Source: Streptomyces sp. NBC_01497 (lineage in GTDB: Bacteria; Actinomycetota; Actinomycetes; Streptomycetales; Streptomycetaceae). Taken from it: a stretch of 64,000 bases of DNA. Within the stretch, counting starts at the first letter, position 1; every line of letters starts with the position of its first letter. The DNA lies in assembly GCF_036250695.1 (NCBI RefSeq), contig NZ_CP109427.1, positions 6,014,001 through 6,078,000 on the forward strand, in the 5' to 3' direction. This document shows, piece after piece, positions 1-8,040 of this stretch. Position numbers and translations under genes: made by a program. The notes beneath the pieces were generated by a model, which worked only from the letters and a program-made list of their open reading frames with translations, searched no databases and had not been told where the DNA came from.

Positions 1-64
1 TACCGGGCCGACCGGTCCGCCCCCGTTGCGACACCTCGTACCGCGTTGCCGTACCGAACGCGGA

Positions 65-119
65 GAACCGCAGCACCGAACACCGCAGTACCGAACCGCA
101 GCACCGAACACCGCAGTAC
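65..119. repeat. 28-bp tandem repeat upstream of efeO
   Basis: Two perfect 27-nt copies (65-91 and 93-119) lie in tandem with a 28-bp period, built from a smaller ACCG/CGCAG motif. They sit about 140 bp before efeO, in a region where I see no convincing gene. No IdeR/DmdR1-type iron box was recognised nearby. Function is unknown; this could be a promoter-region repeat or simple slippage. Confidence 0.7.
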
Positions 120-255
120 AAGGGCCGCCGCCACGGACCAACGCCCCACCGTCGTCAAGAACACGAGAAGTACAGGCGTCAAGAACCGCCGCCGTACCGC
201 ACCACGCCCGCCGTCCCGAACCGTCGTCGCACCGACCCCATCCGTGGAGCCCCGC

Positions 256-1410
256 ATGCGCCCTGTCCGTCTCTCCGTCGTCACCGCCGCCGCGGCGGTG
301 GCCGCCCTGACCGCCGTCACGGGATGCGCCGACAAAACCGACGCCGCCTCCGGCGGTGCGAAGGGCGGGGACGGCGCCGTTCACGTGACCGCCAAGGACG
401 ACTCCTGCACGGTCTCGAAGACGACCTTCCCGGCCGGCCACCTCCAGCTCGCCGTCGAGAACCAGGGCTCACGGGTCACGGAGGTCGAACTCCTCTACCC
501 CGACGGCCGGATCGCCACCGAGCGGGAGAACCTCGGCCCGAGCACCCGCGCCACCGTCACCGCCGAGGTGAAGGCGGGCACCTACAACATCGCCTGCATC
601 CCCGGCATGAAGGGCGAGGGCATACGCAAGAAGGTCACGGTCACCGGCGGGACGGCCGCCAAGCGGAACCCCGCGATGGACGCCGCGGTCAACGCGTACC
701 GCGTGTACGCGCAGGCACAGGCGGACGACACGCTGCCCAAGGTGAAGGTGTTCACGGACGCCGTGCGCGCGGGTGACATCACCGCCGCCCAGAAGGCGTT
801 CGCGCCGTCCCGCGTCGGCTGGGAGCGCACCGAGCCGGTCGCCGAGTCCTTCGGTGACATCGACCCGAAGACCGACACCCGCGCCGACGGCCTGGAGCCC
901 GGCCAGAAGTGGACCGGCTGGCACGCGCTGGAGAAGCAGCTCTGGCAGGACAAGAAGCTCTCCCCGAACGCGAAGGCGCTCGCCGACCAGCTGGACGCGG
1001 ACCTCGCGAACTGGCAGCAGCGTGTGGGCAAGGCCGTGATCACCCCCACCTCCATGGCCAACGGCGCCAAGGAACTGCTGGACGAGGTCGCCACCAGCAA
1101 GATCACCGGTGAGGAGGACCGCTACAGCCACACCGACCTGTCCGACTTCCAGGCCAACGTCGACGGCGCGCAGAAGGCGTACGAACTGCTCAAGCCGATC
1201 GCGCAGAAGAACGACCCCGCCCTCGTCACCGAACTCGACAAGCAGTTCACCGCGATCGACCAGCTCCTCGCCAAGTACCACGACACGAACAGCTCCGACG
1301 GGTTCCTGGCCTATACGAAGGTCACCGCGCCCCAGCGCAAGGGACTGTCCGACGGTGTCAACGCGCTGGCGGAACCGCTGTCGAAGCTCGCCGCAGCGGT
1401 TGTGAAGTAA
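256..1410 (+). CDS. efeO: Iron uptake system component EfeO (cupredoxin + M75/imelysin domain)
   Basis: Extracytoplasmic iron-binding subunit of the EfeUOB ferrous/ferric uptake system. The ATG at 256 was chosen because it gives a lipoprotein-type signal peptide ending in TAVTGC; longer upstream reading is low complexity. The 384-residue product has an N-terminal cupredoxin-like domain (about residues 45-130) and a C-terminal M75/imelysin domain carrying the HxxE metal motif in GWHALEKQLW. This two-domain layout is typical of full-length EfeO. efeB follows after 6 nt and efeU comes next, so the three form one operon. In the family, EfeO collects iron outside the membrane and passes it to the EfeU permease. 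Confidence 0.93.
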   Translation: MRPVRLSVVTAAAAVAALTAVTGCADKTDAASGGAKGGDGAVHVTAKDDSCTVSKTTFPAGHLQLAVENQGSRVTEVELLYPDGRIATERENLGPSTRATVTAEVKAGTYNIACIPGMKGEGIRKKVTVTGGTAAKRNPAMDAAVNAYRVYAQAQADDTLPKVKVFTDAVRAGDITAAQKAFAPSRVGWERTEPVAESFGDIDPKTDTRADGLEPGQKWTGWHALEKQLWQDKKLSPNAKALADQLDADLANWQQRVGKAVITPTSMANGAKELLDEVATSKITGEEDRYSHTDLSDFQANVDGAQKAYELLKPIAQKNDPALVTELDKQFTAIDQLLAKYHDTNSSDGFLAYTKVTAPQRKGLSDGVNALAEPLSKLAAAVVK

Positions 1411-1416
1411 GCCGCT

Positions 1417-2715
1417 GTGAACGAGACCTCCCCTCAGACGCCGGACCCCGACGACGGCCGGGACCAGCAGCGCCCCGCGCCGTCGCGGCGTGCACTGCTC
1501 GGCTGGGGCGGTGCCGGGCTCGCGCTCGGCGCCGCCGCGGCGGGTGGCGGTGTGGCGGCCGCGATGAGCGGCTCCTCCGACGCCCCCGCGCCCACGTCGG
1601 CCGCCGACACCGGCGCGGCGGTCGCCTTCCACGGCGCCCACCAGGCCGGCATCGCGACCCCCGTCCAGGACCGCCTGCACTTCGCGGCGTTCGACGTGAC
1701 CACCAAGGACCGCGCGGAACTCGTCCAGTTGCTCAAGGACTGGACGCGGGCCGCCGAGCGGATGACGGCCGGGCGCGAGATCGGCGGCGGCGCGGTACCG
1801 GCCGTCGCGGAGGCACCGCCGGACGACACGGGGGAGGCCGCCGGACTCAAACCGTCGCGGCTCACCCTCACCGTCGGCTTCGGCCCGTCCCTCTTCGCGG
1901 ACGGCCGCTTCGGGCTGGACGGCCGGCGGCCGGACGCGCTCGTCGACCTGCCGAAGTTCCCCGGCGACAACCTCGAAGCGGCCCGCAGCGGCGGCGACCT
2001 GTGCGTGCAGGCGTGCGCGGACGATCCGCAGGTCGCGGTGCACGCCATCCGCAACCTCGCGCGGATCGGGTTCGGCACGGTCGCCATCCGCTGGTCGCAA
2101 CTCGGGTTCGGCAAGACGTCGTCCACCACCCCCGGCGCCCAGACCCCACGCAACCTCTTCGGGTTCAAGGACGGCACCGACAACATCGCGAGCACCGACA
2201 CCGCGCTCCTCGGCCACGACGTGTGGGTCGGCGCGGACGAAGGACCGGGATGGATGACCGGCGGCTCCTACCTGGTGGCCCGCCGGATCTCGATGCACAT
2301 CGAGGTGTGGGACAGGGCCGCCCTGAAGGACCAGCAGGACGTGTTCGGCAGGACCAAGGGCGAGGGCGCGCCGTACGGGGGCACCCACGAGCGCGACAAG
2401 CCCGACCTCGCGAAACTGCCGCCCGCCTCCCATGTGCGGCTCGCCCACCCGGAGTCCAACGGCGGTGCGCGGCTGCTGCGCCGGGGCTACTCCTACACCG
2501 ACGGGACCGACGGCCTCGGCCGGCTGGACGCCGGGCTGTTCTTCCTCGCCTACCAGCGCGACGTACGGCACGCGTTCATCCCGGTGCAGCAGCGCCTCGC
2601 GCGCGCCGACGCGCTCAACGAGTACATCCAACACGTTGGTTCCGCCGTCTTCGCGATCCCGCCGGGCGTCCGTGACAAGGACGACTGGTGGGGCAGGGAG
2701 CTGATGACGGCATGA
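1417..2715 (+). CDS. efeB: Deferrochelatase/peroxidase EfeB (DyP-type, Tat-exported)
   Basis: Dye-decolourising-type haem peroxidase of the Efe system; family members oxidise Fe(II) or extract iron from haem outside the membrane. The GTG start lies 6 nt after the efeO stop. The N-terminus has a twin-arginine signal (SRRALLGWGGAGLALG) followed by an Ala-rich hydrophobic stretch, so folded export by Tat is expected. The DyP hallmark GxxDG is present as GFKDGTDN around residue 250. The family's proximal haem His should lie in the C-terminal third; a candidate is in SMHIEVWDR. At 432 residues the length is normal. Confidence 0.93.
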   Translation: MNETSPQTPDPDDGRDQQRPAPSRRALLGWGGAGLALGAAAAGGGVAAAMSGSSDAPAPTSAADTGAAVAFHGAHQAGIATPVQDRLHFAAFDVTTKDRAELVQLLKDWTRAAERMTAGREIGGGAVPAVAEAPPDDTGEAAGLKPSRLTLTVGFGPSLFADGRFGLDGRRPDALVDLPKFPGDNLEAARSGGDLCVQACADDPQVAVHAIRNLARIGFGTVAIRWSQLGFGKTSSTTPGAQTPRNLFGFKDGTDNIASTDTALLGHDVWVGADEGPGWMTGGSYLVARRISMHIEVWDRAALKDQQDVFGRTKGEGAPYGGTHERDKPDLAKLPPASHVRLAHPESNGGARLLRRGYSYTDGTDGLGRLDAGLFFLAYQRDVRHAFIPVQQRLARADALNEYIQHVGSAVFAIPPGVRDKDDWWGRELMTA

Positions 2716-2820
2716 CGGCCGCATGAACGACGACACGAGCAGCACGCACGACGGCACGAAGGCCCTCGTGCGGCACGGAACGCACAGCACGGTGCGTCCC
2801 ATTCGCGGAAGGAGCCCGAT

Positions 2821-3792
2821 GTGTTCGCCAACTACCTGATCGGCCTGCGCGAGGGGCTTGAGGCCAGCCTGGTCGTCTGCATCCTCATCGCGTACCTGGT
2901 GAAGACGGGCAGGCGCGACGCGCTGCGCCCGATCTGGTTCGGCATCGGGGCGGCCGTCGTGCTGGCCCTGGCCTTCGGCTGCGCCCTCGAATTCGGCTCG
3001 CAGGAAATGACGTTCGAGGCGCAGGAGGGCCTCGGCGGCTCCCTGTCGATCGTCGCGGTCGGCCTGGTGACCTGGATGGTCTTCTGGATGCGCCGCACGG
3101 CCCGCCACCTCAGGGCCGAACTGCACGGCAAGCTCGACTCGGCGCTCCAGATGGGCACCGGGGCGCTGGTCGCCACCGCGTTCCTCGCGGTGGGCCGCGA
3201 GGGGCTGGAGACCGCGCTGTTCGTGTGGGCCTCCGTCCGCGCGTCGTCCGACGGCACCCCCGCACCGCTGATCGGGGTGGTACTGGGACTGCTGACGGCG
3301 GTGCTGCTCGGCTGGCTGTTCTACCGGGGCGCCATCCGCATCAATCTCGCCAAGTTCTTCACCTGGACCGGCGGGATGCTGGTGATCGTGGCGGCCGGGG
3401 TCGTCGGGTACGGCTTCCACGACCTCCAGGAGGCCAACATCCTGCCCGGCCTCACCCACCTGGCGTTCGATATCAGCAACACGATTCCGCCCGACAGCTG
3501 GTACGGCACCCTGCTCAAGGGCGTGTTCAACTTCCAGCCGGACCCGACCCTGCTCCAGGCCGTGGTGTGGCTCGTCTATCTGGTACCGACCCTCGCGCTG
3601 TTCCTCCTCCCGGTAGGGTTCTTCGGACGGGTTGGGTCCACGAGGTCCGGGAAGCAGAAGACGACCGATGAGAAGGCCGATTCGAACGGCGTGGCTCGCG
3701 ATGGCGGCCACGACGGTGCTGTCACTGGCGGCGAGCGGATGCGTGACGGTGCACGGGGAACTGGCGGTCGTCCCGTCGGTGAAGCGGAGTGA
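2821..3792 (+). CDS. efeU: EfeU/FTR1-family iron permease
   Basis: Inner-membrane high-affinity iron permease completing the Efe operon. The GTG start has a purine-rich upstream site (GCGGAAGGAG). The protein has seven predicted membrane helices and both REGLE iron-translocation motifs: REGLEASLV near residue 10 and REGLETALF near residue 130. The polar C-terminal tail (about residues 270-323) is low complexity, and its coding sequence overlaps the next gene by 125 nt in another frame. A 105-nt gap separates it from efeB, still on the same strand. Function is confident; the end of the tail is unusual. Confidence 0.92.
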   Translation: MFANYLIGLREGLEASLVVCILIAYLVKTGRRDALRPIWFGIGAAVVLALAFGCALEFGSQEMTFEAQEGLGGSLSIVAVGLVTWMVFWMRRTARHLRAELHGKLDSALQMGTGALVATAFLAVGREGLETALFVWASVRASSDGTPAPLIGVVLGLLTAVLLGWLFYRGAIRINLAKFFTWTGGMLVIVAAGVVGYGFHDLQEANILPGLTHLAFDISNTIPPDSWYGTLLKGVFNFQPDPTLLQAVVWLVYLVPTLALFLLPVGFFGRVGSTRSGKQKTTDEKADSNGVARDGGHDGAVTGGERMRDGARGTGGRPVGEAE

Positions 3793-4648
3793 GGCCGAGA
3801 AGGCCCTGACCGCCTTCGTCGCCGCGTACAACGCCGCGGACAAGAATTACGACCCGGCCCTGGACAAGGGCCGGGTCACGGGCGCGCTGGGCGCGATCAA
3901 CCAGGCGGGGCTGCGCTCCCACGCGATCACGAGCCCGGACGGGAACAAGCAGCACCGCGATCTGGTGCTGGGCGACGCCAAGTTCACGATCCCGAAGAAG
4001 GCGGGCTGGCCCCGCTGGTTCGTGGCCGACACGGCCCCCGCGGGACAGCAGCGGACCGGCGCCGACGAGGTGCGCTGGCTCGTGGCCTTCGTCCGGGAGG
4101 GCCCCGACACCGGCTGGAAGGCCGCCTACCTCACGAGCCTGGCGGCCGGAGCGATACCCCGGTTCGCCACCGACGCCGACGGTTACGCGGTGCCCGCCGC
4201 CGGCAAGGCCGGCGCCCTCGCGGTGCGGCCGGCCGAACTGAGCGCCGACTACGCCTCGTACCTGCAGACGGGCCGGCCCGACGACTTCGCGCCCGGCCCG
4301 CACACCGACCAGTGGCGCGCCGCGCGCGCGAAGACGGCGAAGCAGACGGCCAGCACCATGCAGTACGTCGACCAGCCCCTGAACGACGGTGACTTCACGC
4401 CGCTGGGACTGGCCACGAAGGACGGCGGCGCGTTCGTGTTCTTCGCGACGCGCTACTACCAGCGCCAGACCACGGCTTCCGGCTACCGCCCCCAGGTGCC
4501 CGCCGACGTGGTGCCGCTCCTGCACGGCACGGCACGCACGAAGCTCACCAAGGAGTGGATGTCGAGCCAGGCCGCGGAGGTGCCCAAGACGGGCCGGGTC
4601 ACGATCGTCAGCCGGCTGGAGGGCGTGACCGGCGCGACGGGTTCCTGA
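3668..4648 (+). CDS. Putative lipoprotein overlapping the efeU 3' end
   Basis: Unrecognised secreted protein of 326 residues. The ATG at 3668 lies inside efeU but is needed to give a complete lipoprotein signal peptide: MRRPIRTAW, a hydrophobic core, then LAASGC. Any start after the efeU stop would lose it. The mature part has no family I can name; it is about 300 residues, soluble-looking, and reminiscent of uncharacterised actinobacterial lipoproteins. Same strand and overlap with efeU suggest coexpression with the iron operon, so an iron-related envelope role is possible but not shown. Confidence 0.75.
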   Translation: MRRPIRTAWLAMAATTVLSLAASGCVTVHGELAVVPSVKRSEAEKALTAFVAAYNAADKNYDPALDKGRVTGALGAINQAGLRSHAITSPDGNKQHRDLVLGDAKFTIPKKAGWPRWFVADTAPAGQQRTGADEVRWLVAFVREGPDTGWKAAYLTSLAAGAIPRFATDADGYAVPAAGKAGALAVRPAELSADYASYLQTGRPDDFAPGPHTDQWRAARAKTAKQTASTMQYVDQPLNDGDFTPLGLATKDGGAFVFFATRYYQRQTTASGYRPQVPADVVPLLHGTARTKLTKEWMSSQAAEVPKTGRVTIVSRLEGVTGATGS

Positions 4649-4704
4649 GCGGAGACGACGCCCGAGGCCACACGCCGAGGCCGAGGCCCGGCCCTACGAC
4701 GACG

Positions 4705-4920
4705 CCTGGCGCGTTGTCGGCACTCGGCCCGATCCGCCGCCCGACGTCCCGCCGCAAGCCTCCTGGCGCGTTGGCGGCACTCGGCCCGGGGCCGACGCCC
4801 GGCCCTACGACGACGCCTGGCGCGTTGGTGGCACTCGGCCCGGGGCCGAGGCCCGGCCCGATGCCGCCGCCCGACGTCCCGCCGCAAGCCGACGCCTGGC
4901 GCGTTGGCGGCACTCGGCCC
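4705..4920. repeat. Four dispersed copies of a 26-bp repeat
   Basis: The 404-bp stretch 4649-5052 between two convergent genes holds no gene I can support. It carries four near-identical 26-bp units (4705-4730, 4762-4787, 4816-4841, 4895-4920; core GGCGCGTTGGCGGCACTCGG), separated by 28-53 bp of similar GC-rich sequence. The larger block containing GACGTCCCGCCGCAAGCC also recurs before copies 2 and 4. It looks like a duplicated intergenic element rather than coding DNA. Confidence 0.75.
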
Positions 4921-5052
4921 GGGGCCCGGTTTGGCGCAGCGGCTTCGTGAAGTCGCTGGGCGCGCACCCGCTGGGCACGGGCCCGGCGCGATCGCGCCCC
5001 GCCACGGTGCCGGCGCACAGCCGGGACCCTCGGCGCCGCGCCGCGCCCCGCT

Positions 5053-5844
5053 TCAGCGGCGGGCCCCCGCCCGCCTGCCGCTGCCCGCCTCCTCGGCCGC
5101 CTCCTCCGCCGCGGCCCGGTCCGCCTCCCGCGCCGCGTACCACGCGCACGCGTCGGTCAGCGCGCCCAGCAGGGTCAGCGGGTCCGGACGCGGGTGCCCG
5201 GGGCCGCGCAGCCACGCCACACCCCCTTCCCCCGGCAGCCGGGAGGGCGGCAGCAGGACGTAGCTGCCCCGGCAGTGCCAGCGCAGCCCCGGATGCTCCG
5301 CCATCGTCTCCGGATGGCAGTCCAGCGCGCACGGCCACCACTCGTCCTCGTCCTGCGGCCTCCCGCGCGTCTGCGTGAAGAACAGCATCCGGTCCCCGCC
5401 CGCGGCCGCGACCGGGCCCACCTCGACGCCCCGCGCCACCAGCCGCTCCAGCGCCCGCGCTCCGGCCTCGGCCGGCACGTCGAGCACGTCGTGCGTCCGG
5501 CCCGTGGCCGTGACGAAGTTCGCGGCCGGAAACGCCCGCGCCCAGCGCTCGACCTGTGCGGGCTCCGTCGTCGACTGGCTCCCCCAGGCCGACGACACCG
5601 GGTGCGCGGCCGGTGCGGGGCACCCGACCCGGTCGCACGAGCAGCGGTGGCCCAGCGGGTGCGCGGCCGGGGCGAGCGGCAGCCCCGCCGCGGCGGCGGC
5701 CAGCAGTAGTTCCTCCCGCGCCGCGGCCCCGCCCGCCGCAACCTCCCCGTCCCGCCCGCCTGCCCGCCCGCCCGGCAGCGCGCGCCGCAGCCGCCGCGTC
5801 CAGTGCTCCCCCGACCACCGGGAAGTCCCCCTACCGCCGTCCAT
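5053..5844 (-). CDS. Bifunctional DNA primase/polymerase-like (prim-pol domain) protein
   Basis: The 263-residue protein resembles the stand-alone actinobacterial prim-pol N-domain proteins: an N-terminal helix region, CSCDRVGCPAPAAHP with paired Cys, the segment AANFVTATGRTHDVLDVP, and GSYVLLPPSRLP followed by a C-terminal helix. The ATG at 5844 begins just before conserved-looking sequence; upstream residues in the same frame are Arg/Pro-rich noise. I cannot point to an intact catalytic acidic triad, so enzymatic activity is doubtful. The C-terminal tail is Ala/Glu/Arg-rich. It diverges from the dimethylargininase gene. Confidence 0.65.
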   Translation of the reverse strand: MDGGRGTSRWSGEHWTRRLRRALPGGRAGGRDGEVAAGGAAAREELLLAAAAAGLPLAPAAHPLGHRCSCDRVGCPAPAAHPVSSAWGSQSTTEPAQVERWARAFPAANFVTATGRTHDVLDVPAEAGARALERLVARGVEVGPVAAAGGDRMLFFTQTRGRPQDEDEWWPCALDCHPETMAEHPGLRWHCRGSYVLLPPSRLPGEGGVAWLRGPGHPRPDPLTLLGALTDACAWYAAREADRAAAEEAAEEAGSGRRAGARR

Positions 5845-6065
5845 GGGTCCCCTCACCACTCGCCGCCTGTGATGCCCGGCATCGTCGCACCCTCCGGCCC
5901 CGGCCCAGCCGCCCTCCCGGCGCCGCCGGGGGGCCGACCAGCCCGCCCGTCCCGGCCCCGTGCCCCGGAACCACCCGAACGGATGGCAGCGCGGGGCGGG
6001 GTGCGCGGCGGACCATGGCGGTGACGCACAACGACGTGCGCCACCACTGTCCGTGAGGAGACCCC

Positions 6066-6881
6066 GTGTCCCGTGACGCCTCGCCACGCCGCTATCTGAT
6101 GTGTCCGCCCACCCACTTCAGGGTCAGTTACTCCATCAATCCCTGGATGGACCCGGCCAAGCCGGTGGACGTGTCGCTCGCCGTCGCGCAGTGGGAGGAC
6201 CTGCGCGACCGGTACACCGCCCTCGGGCACACCGTCTCGCTCCTGGACCCGCACCCGGACCTGCCGGACATGGTGTTCGCGGCGAACGGCGCCACCGTCG
6301 TCGACGGCCGGGTCCTCGGCGCGCGCTTCGCCCACCAGGAACGTACGGCGGAGGCGCAGGCGCACCTCGCCTGGTTCCGGGCCCGGGACTACGCCGACAT
6401 CCACGAACCCGCCCATGTCAACGAGGGCGAGGGCGACTTCGCGGTGACCGCGTCGTTCATCCTCGCCGGGCGCGGCTTCCGCTGCTCGCCGCTCGCGCAC
6501 GACGAGGCGCAGGAGTTCTTCGGCAGGCCCGTCATCGGCCTGGACCTGGTCGACCCGCGCTACTACCACCTCGACACGGCGCTGTGCGTGCTCGACGACG
6601 CGGCCGACGAGATCATGTACTACCCGGAGGCGTTCTCGCCCGGCAGCCGGTCCGTCCTCGCCCGCCTCTACCCCGACGCGCTGGTCGTGGACGGCGACGA
6701 TGCCGCCGTCCTCGGCCTCAACGCCGTCAGCGACGGCCTGCACGTCCTGCTGCCGACCGCCGCGACCGGGCTCCTGCGGCCCCTGCGTGAGCGGGGGTTC
6801 GAGCCGATCGGCCTCGACCTGTCGGAGCTGCTGAAGGGCGGCGGCAGCGTGAAGTGCTGCACGCAGGAGCTACGCATCTGA
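6066..6881 (+). CDS. ddaH: Dimethylargininase (DDAH / amidinotransferase fold)
   Basis: Hydrolyses N(omega)-methylated arginines to citrulline and methylamines; the fold is the five-bladed amidinotransferase propeller. GTG start 7 nt after a GAGGAG ribosome site. Visible family landmarks: CPPTHFRVSYSINPWM at the N-terminus, FAANGATVV (substrate loop), HVNEGEGDFAVT, DPRYYHLDTALCVLDD with the catalytic His region, and the active-site Cys near the end in GGSVKCCTQELR. Length (271 aa) is normal. The 3' end overlaps the convergent Rsm22-like gene by 12 bp. In other streptomycetes it often sits beside an ornithine aminotransferase; here it does not. Confidence 0.9.
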   Translation: MSRDASPRRYLMCPPTHFRVSYSINPWMDPAKPVDVSLAVAQWEDLRDRYTALGHTVSLLDPHPDLPDMVFAANGATVVDGRVLGARFAHQERTAEAQAHLAWFRARDYADIHEPAHVNEGEGDFAVTASFILAGRGFRCSPLAHDEAQEFFGRPVIGLDLVDPRYYHLDTALCVLDDAADEIMYYPEAFSPGSRSVLARLYPDALVVDGDDAAVLGLNAVSDGLHVLLPTAATGLLRPLRERGFEPIGLDLSELLKGGGSVKCCTQELRI

Positions 6882-7961
6882 GTCGCCCGCGGACCCCGGC
6901 TCCCCGGGGGTGTGACGGGGCGGCGGCCACGCGTCGCCCCAGTCCGTGTCCCGCGCCGCCCGGTACAGCGCGCCGTGGCGCTTCGTCACCGTCTCGCGGC
7001 GCAGTCCGTCCTCCACCGTGCACAGGTCCAGCAGCACCTGCCCCTTCCTGAGCTGTGGCCTGCGCACGACCCGGGCCGGCGCCGGCGCGGGGGAGAGCCC
7101 ACCGGCGGCGGCATCCGCGTGCCCGCCGTCCGTCCCGCCCTCGTCGTCGCCGCCCGCGCGCACCGCCGCCACGTAGCTGAACTTCTCGTCCTCGTACGGC
7201 AGTGAGCCGCCCTTGACCTGCCGGTGCAGCGAGGACCTGCCGACCCGTGCCGCGAAGTGGCACCAGTCGGCGCCGCGCTCGATCGGGCAGGCGCCGTCGT
7301 GCGGGCACGGCGCCGCGACGGTGAAGCCCGCCGCGATCAGCAGGTCGCGTGCCGCCATGATCCGCTCGTACCCGTCCGGGGTGCCCGGCTCCACGATCAC
7401 CACCGCCCGCGCGGCCCGTGCCGCGCCCGCCACCAGCGCCTCGCGGTCGGGCGGCGCCAGCTCCTTGAGTACGTAGCCGACGGTGAGCAGGTCGCTCGGC
7501 GGCAGCTCCCCGCCCTGCGCACCGATCCGGGCCCGCCGCCACGCGGTACCCACGAGCGCGGGCACGCCCGCCGCCAGGTCCCTGCCCACCGCGAGCGCGG
7601 GCTCCGCCCAGTCGAGGACCGTCGTCGGCCGCCCGCCGGGCCAGATCGCGCCCGCCGCCCAGACGGCGGCGCCGGTACCGCCGCCGACGTCCAGGTGGCT
7701 GCGCGGGGCCCAGCCGGGTGCCGCGTCGGCGAGGGCGCCGAGGGCCGCCCGTACGGCCTCGAAGGTGGCCGGCATCCGGTACGCGGCGTACGCGGCGGCG
7801 TCGGACGCGTCGCGCAGCACGGGCGTGTGGGTGGGGGTGGTGCCCCGGTACGTGGCGATCAGCCGGTCGACTGCCGCCGCCGCCCGCGCAGGCGGCAGTC
7901 CGTCCAGCAGGCCGGCGAGTGCGCCGCGCAGGGTTCCTGAGGTGGGGAGGATCGCGTTCAC
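6870..7961 (-). CDS. Rsm22-family small ribosomal subunit methyltransferase-like protein
   Basis: SAM-dependent methyltransferase of the Rsm22 group (mitochondrial/bacterial ribosome-associated family). Evidence: SAM-binding LDVGGGTGAAVWAA near residue 90, the acidic post-motif region, EPGTPDGYERIMAARD, and the Cys-rich patch APCPHDGACPIERGADWCHF that marks this family (an Fe-S cluster has been proposed in the eukaryotic relatives). The last 100 residues are variable. The GTG start at 7961 lacks an SD, and a TAGAAT box lies 6 nt upstream, which suggests a leaderless transcript. Confidence 0.82.
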   Translation of the reverse strand: MNAILPTSGTLRGALAGLLDGLPPARAAAAVDRLIATYRGTTPTHTPVLRDASDAAAYAAYRMPATFEAVRAALGALADAAPGWAPRSHLDVGGGTGAAVWAAGAIWPGGRPTTVLDWAEPALAVGRDLAAGVPALVGTAWRRARIGAQGGELPPSDLLTVGYVLKELAPPDREALVAGAARAARAVVIVEPGTPDGYERIMAARDLLIAAGFTVAAPCPHDGACPIERGADWCHFAARVGRSSLHRQVKGGSLPYEDEKFSYVAAVRAGGDDEGGTDGGHADAAAGGLSPAPAPARVVRRPQLRKGQVLLDLCTVEDGLRRETVTKRHGALYRAARDTDWGDAWPPPRHTPGEPGSAGDSDA

Positions 7962-7967
7962 CGCGGA

Positions 7968-7977
7968 ATTCTAGACT
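7968..7977. promoter_or_regulatory. Overlapping divergent -10 elements (ATTCTAGACT)
   Basis: On the minus strand the site reads TAGAAT, placed 6 nt before the GTG of the Rsm22-like gene. On the plus strand it reads TAGACT (7972-7977), about 60 nt before the MFS gene, which has its own SD. The two -10 boxes overlap, so the two promoters probably exclude each other. Inferred from consensus only. Confidence 0.5.
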
Positions 7978-8040
7978 CGTGGCGTACGGCGCGGGCACGA
8001 CGAGTACCGCGACGGGGACACGGCACGGAGAGGGCGGCGG

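Noticed and set aside
469..3843. A 1124-codon open frame antisense to the Efe operon
   Set aside because: High GC leaves stop-free antisense frames; its translation is Arg/Gly/Val-rich without any domain, while the plus strand has three clear families.
4705..4920. CRISPR-like spacing of a 26-bp repeat
   Set aside because: Spacers differ in length (28-53 bp), are similar to each other and no cas genes are present.
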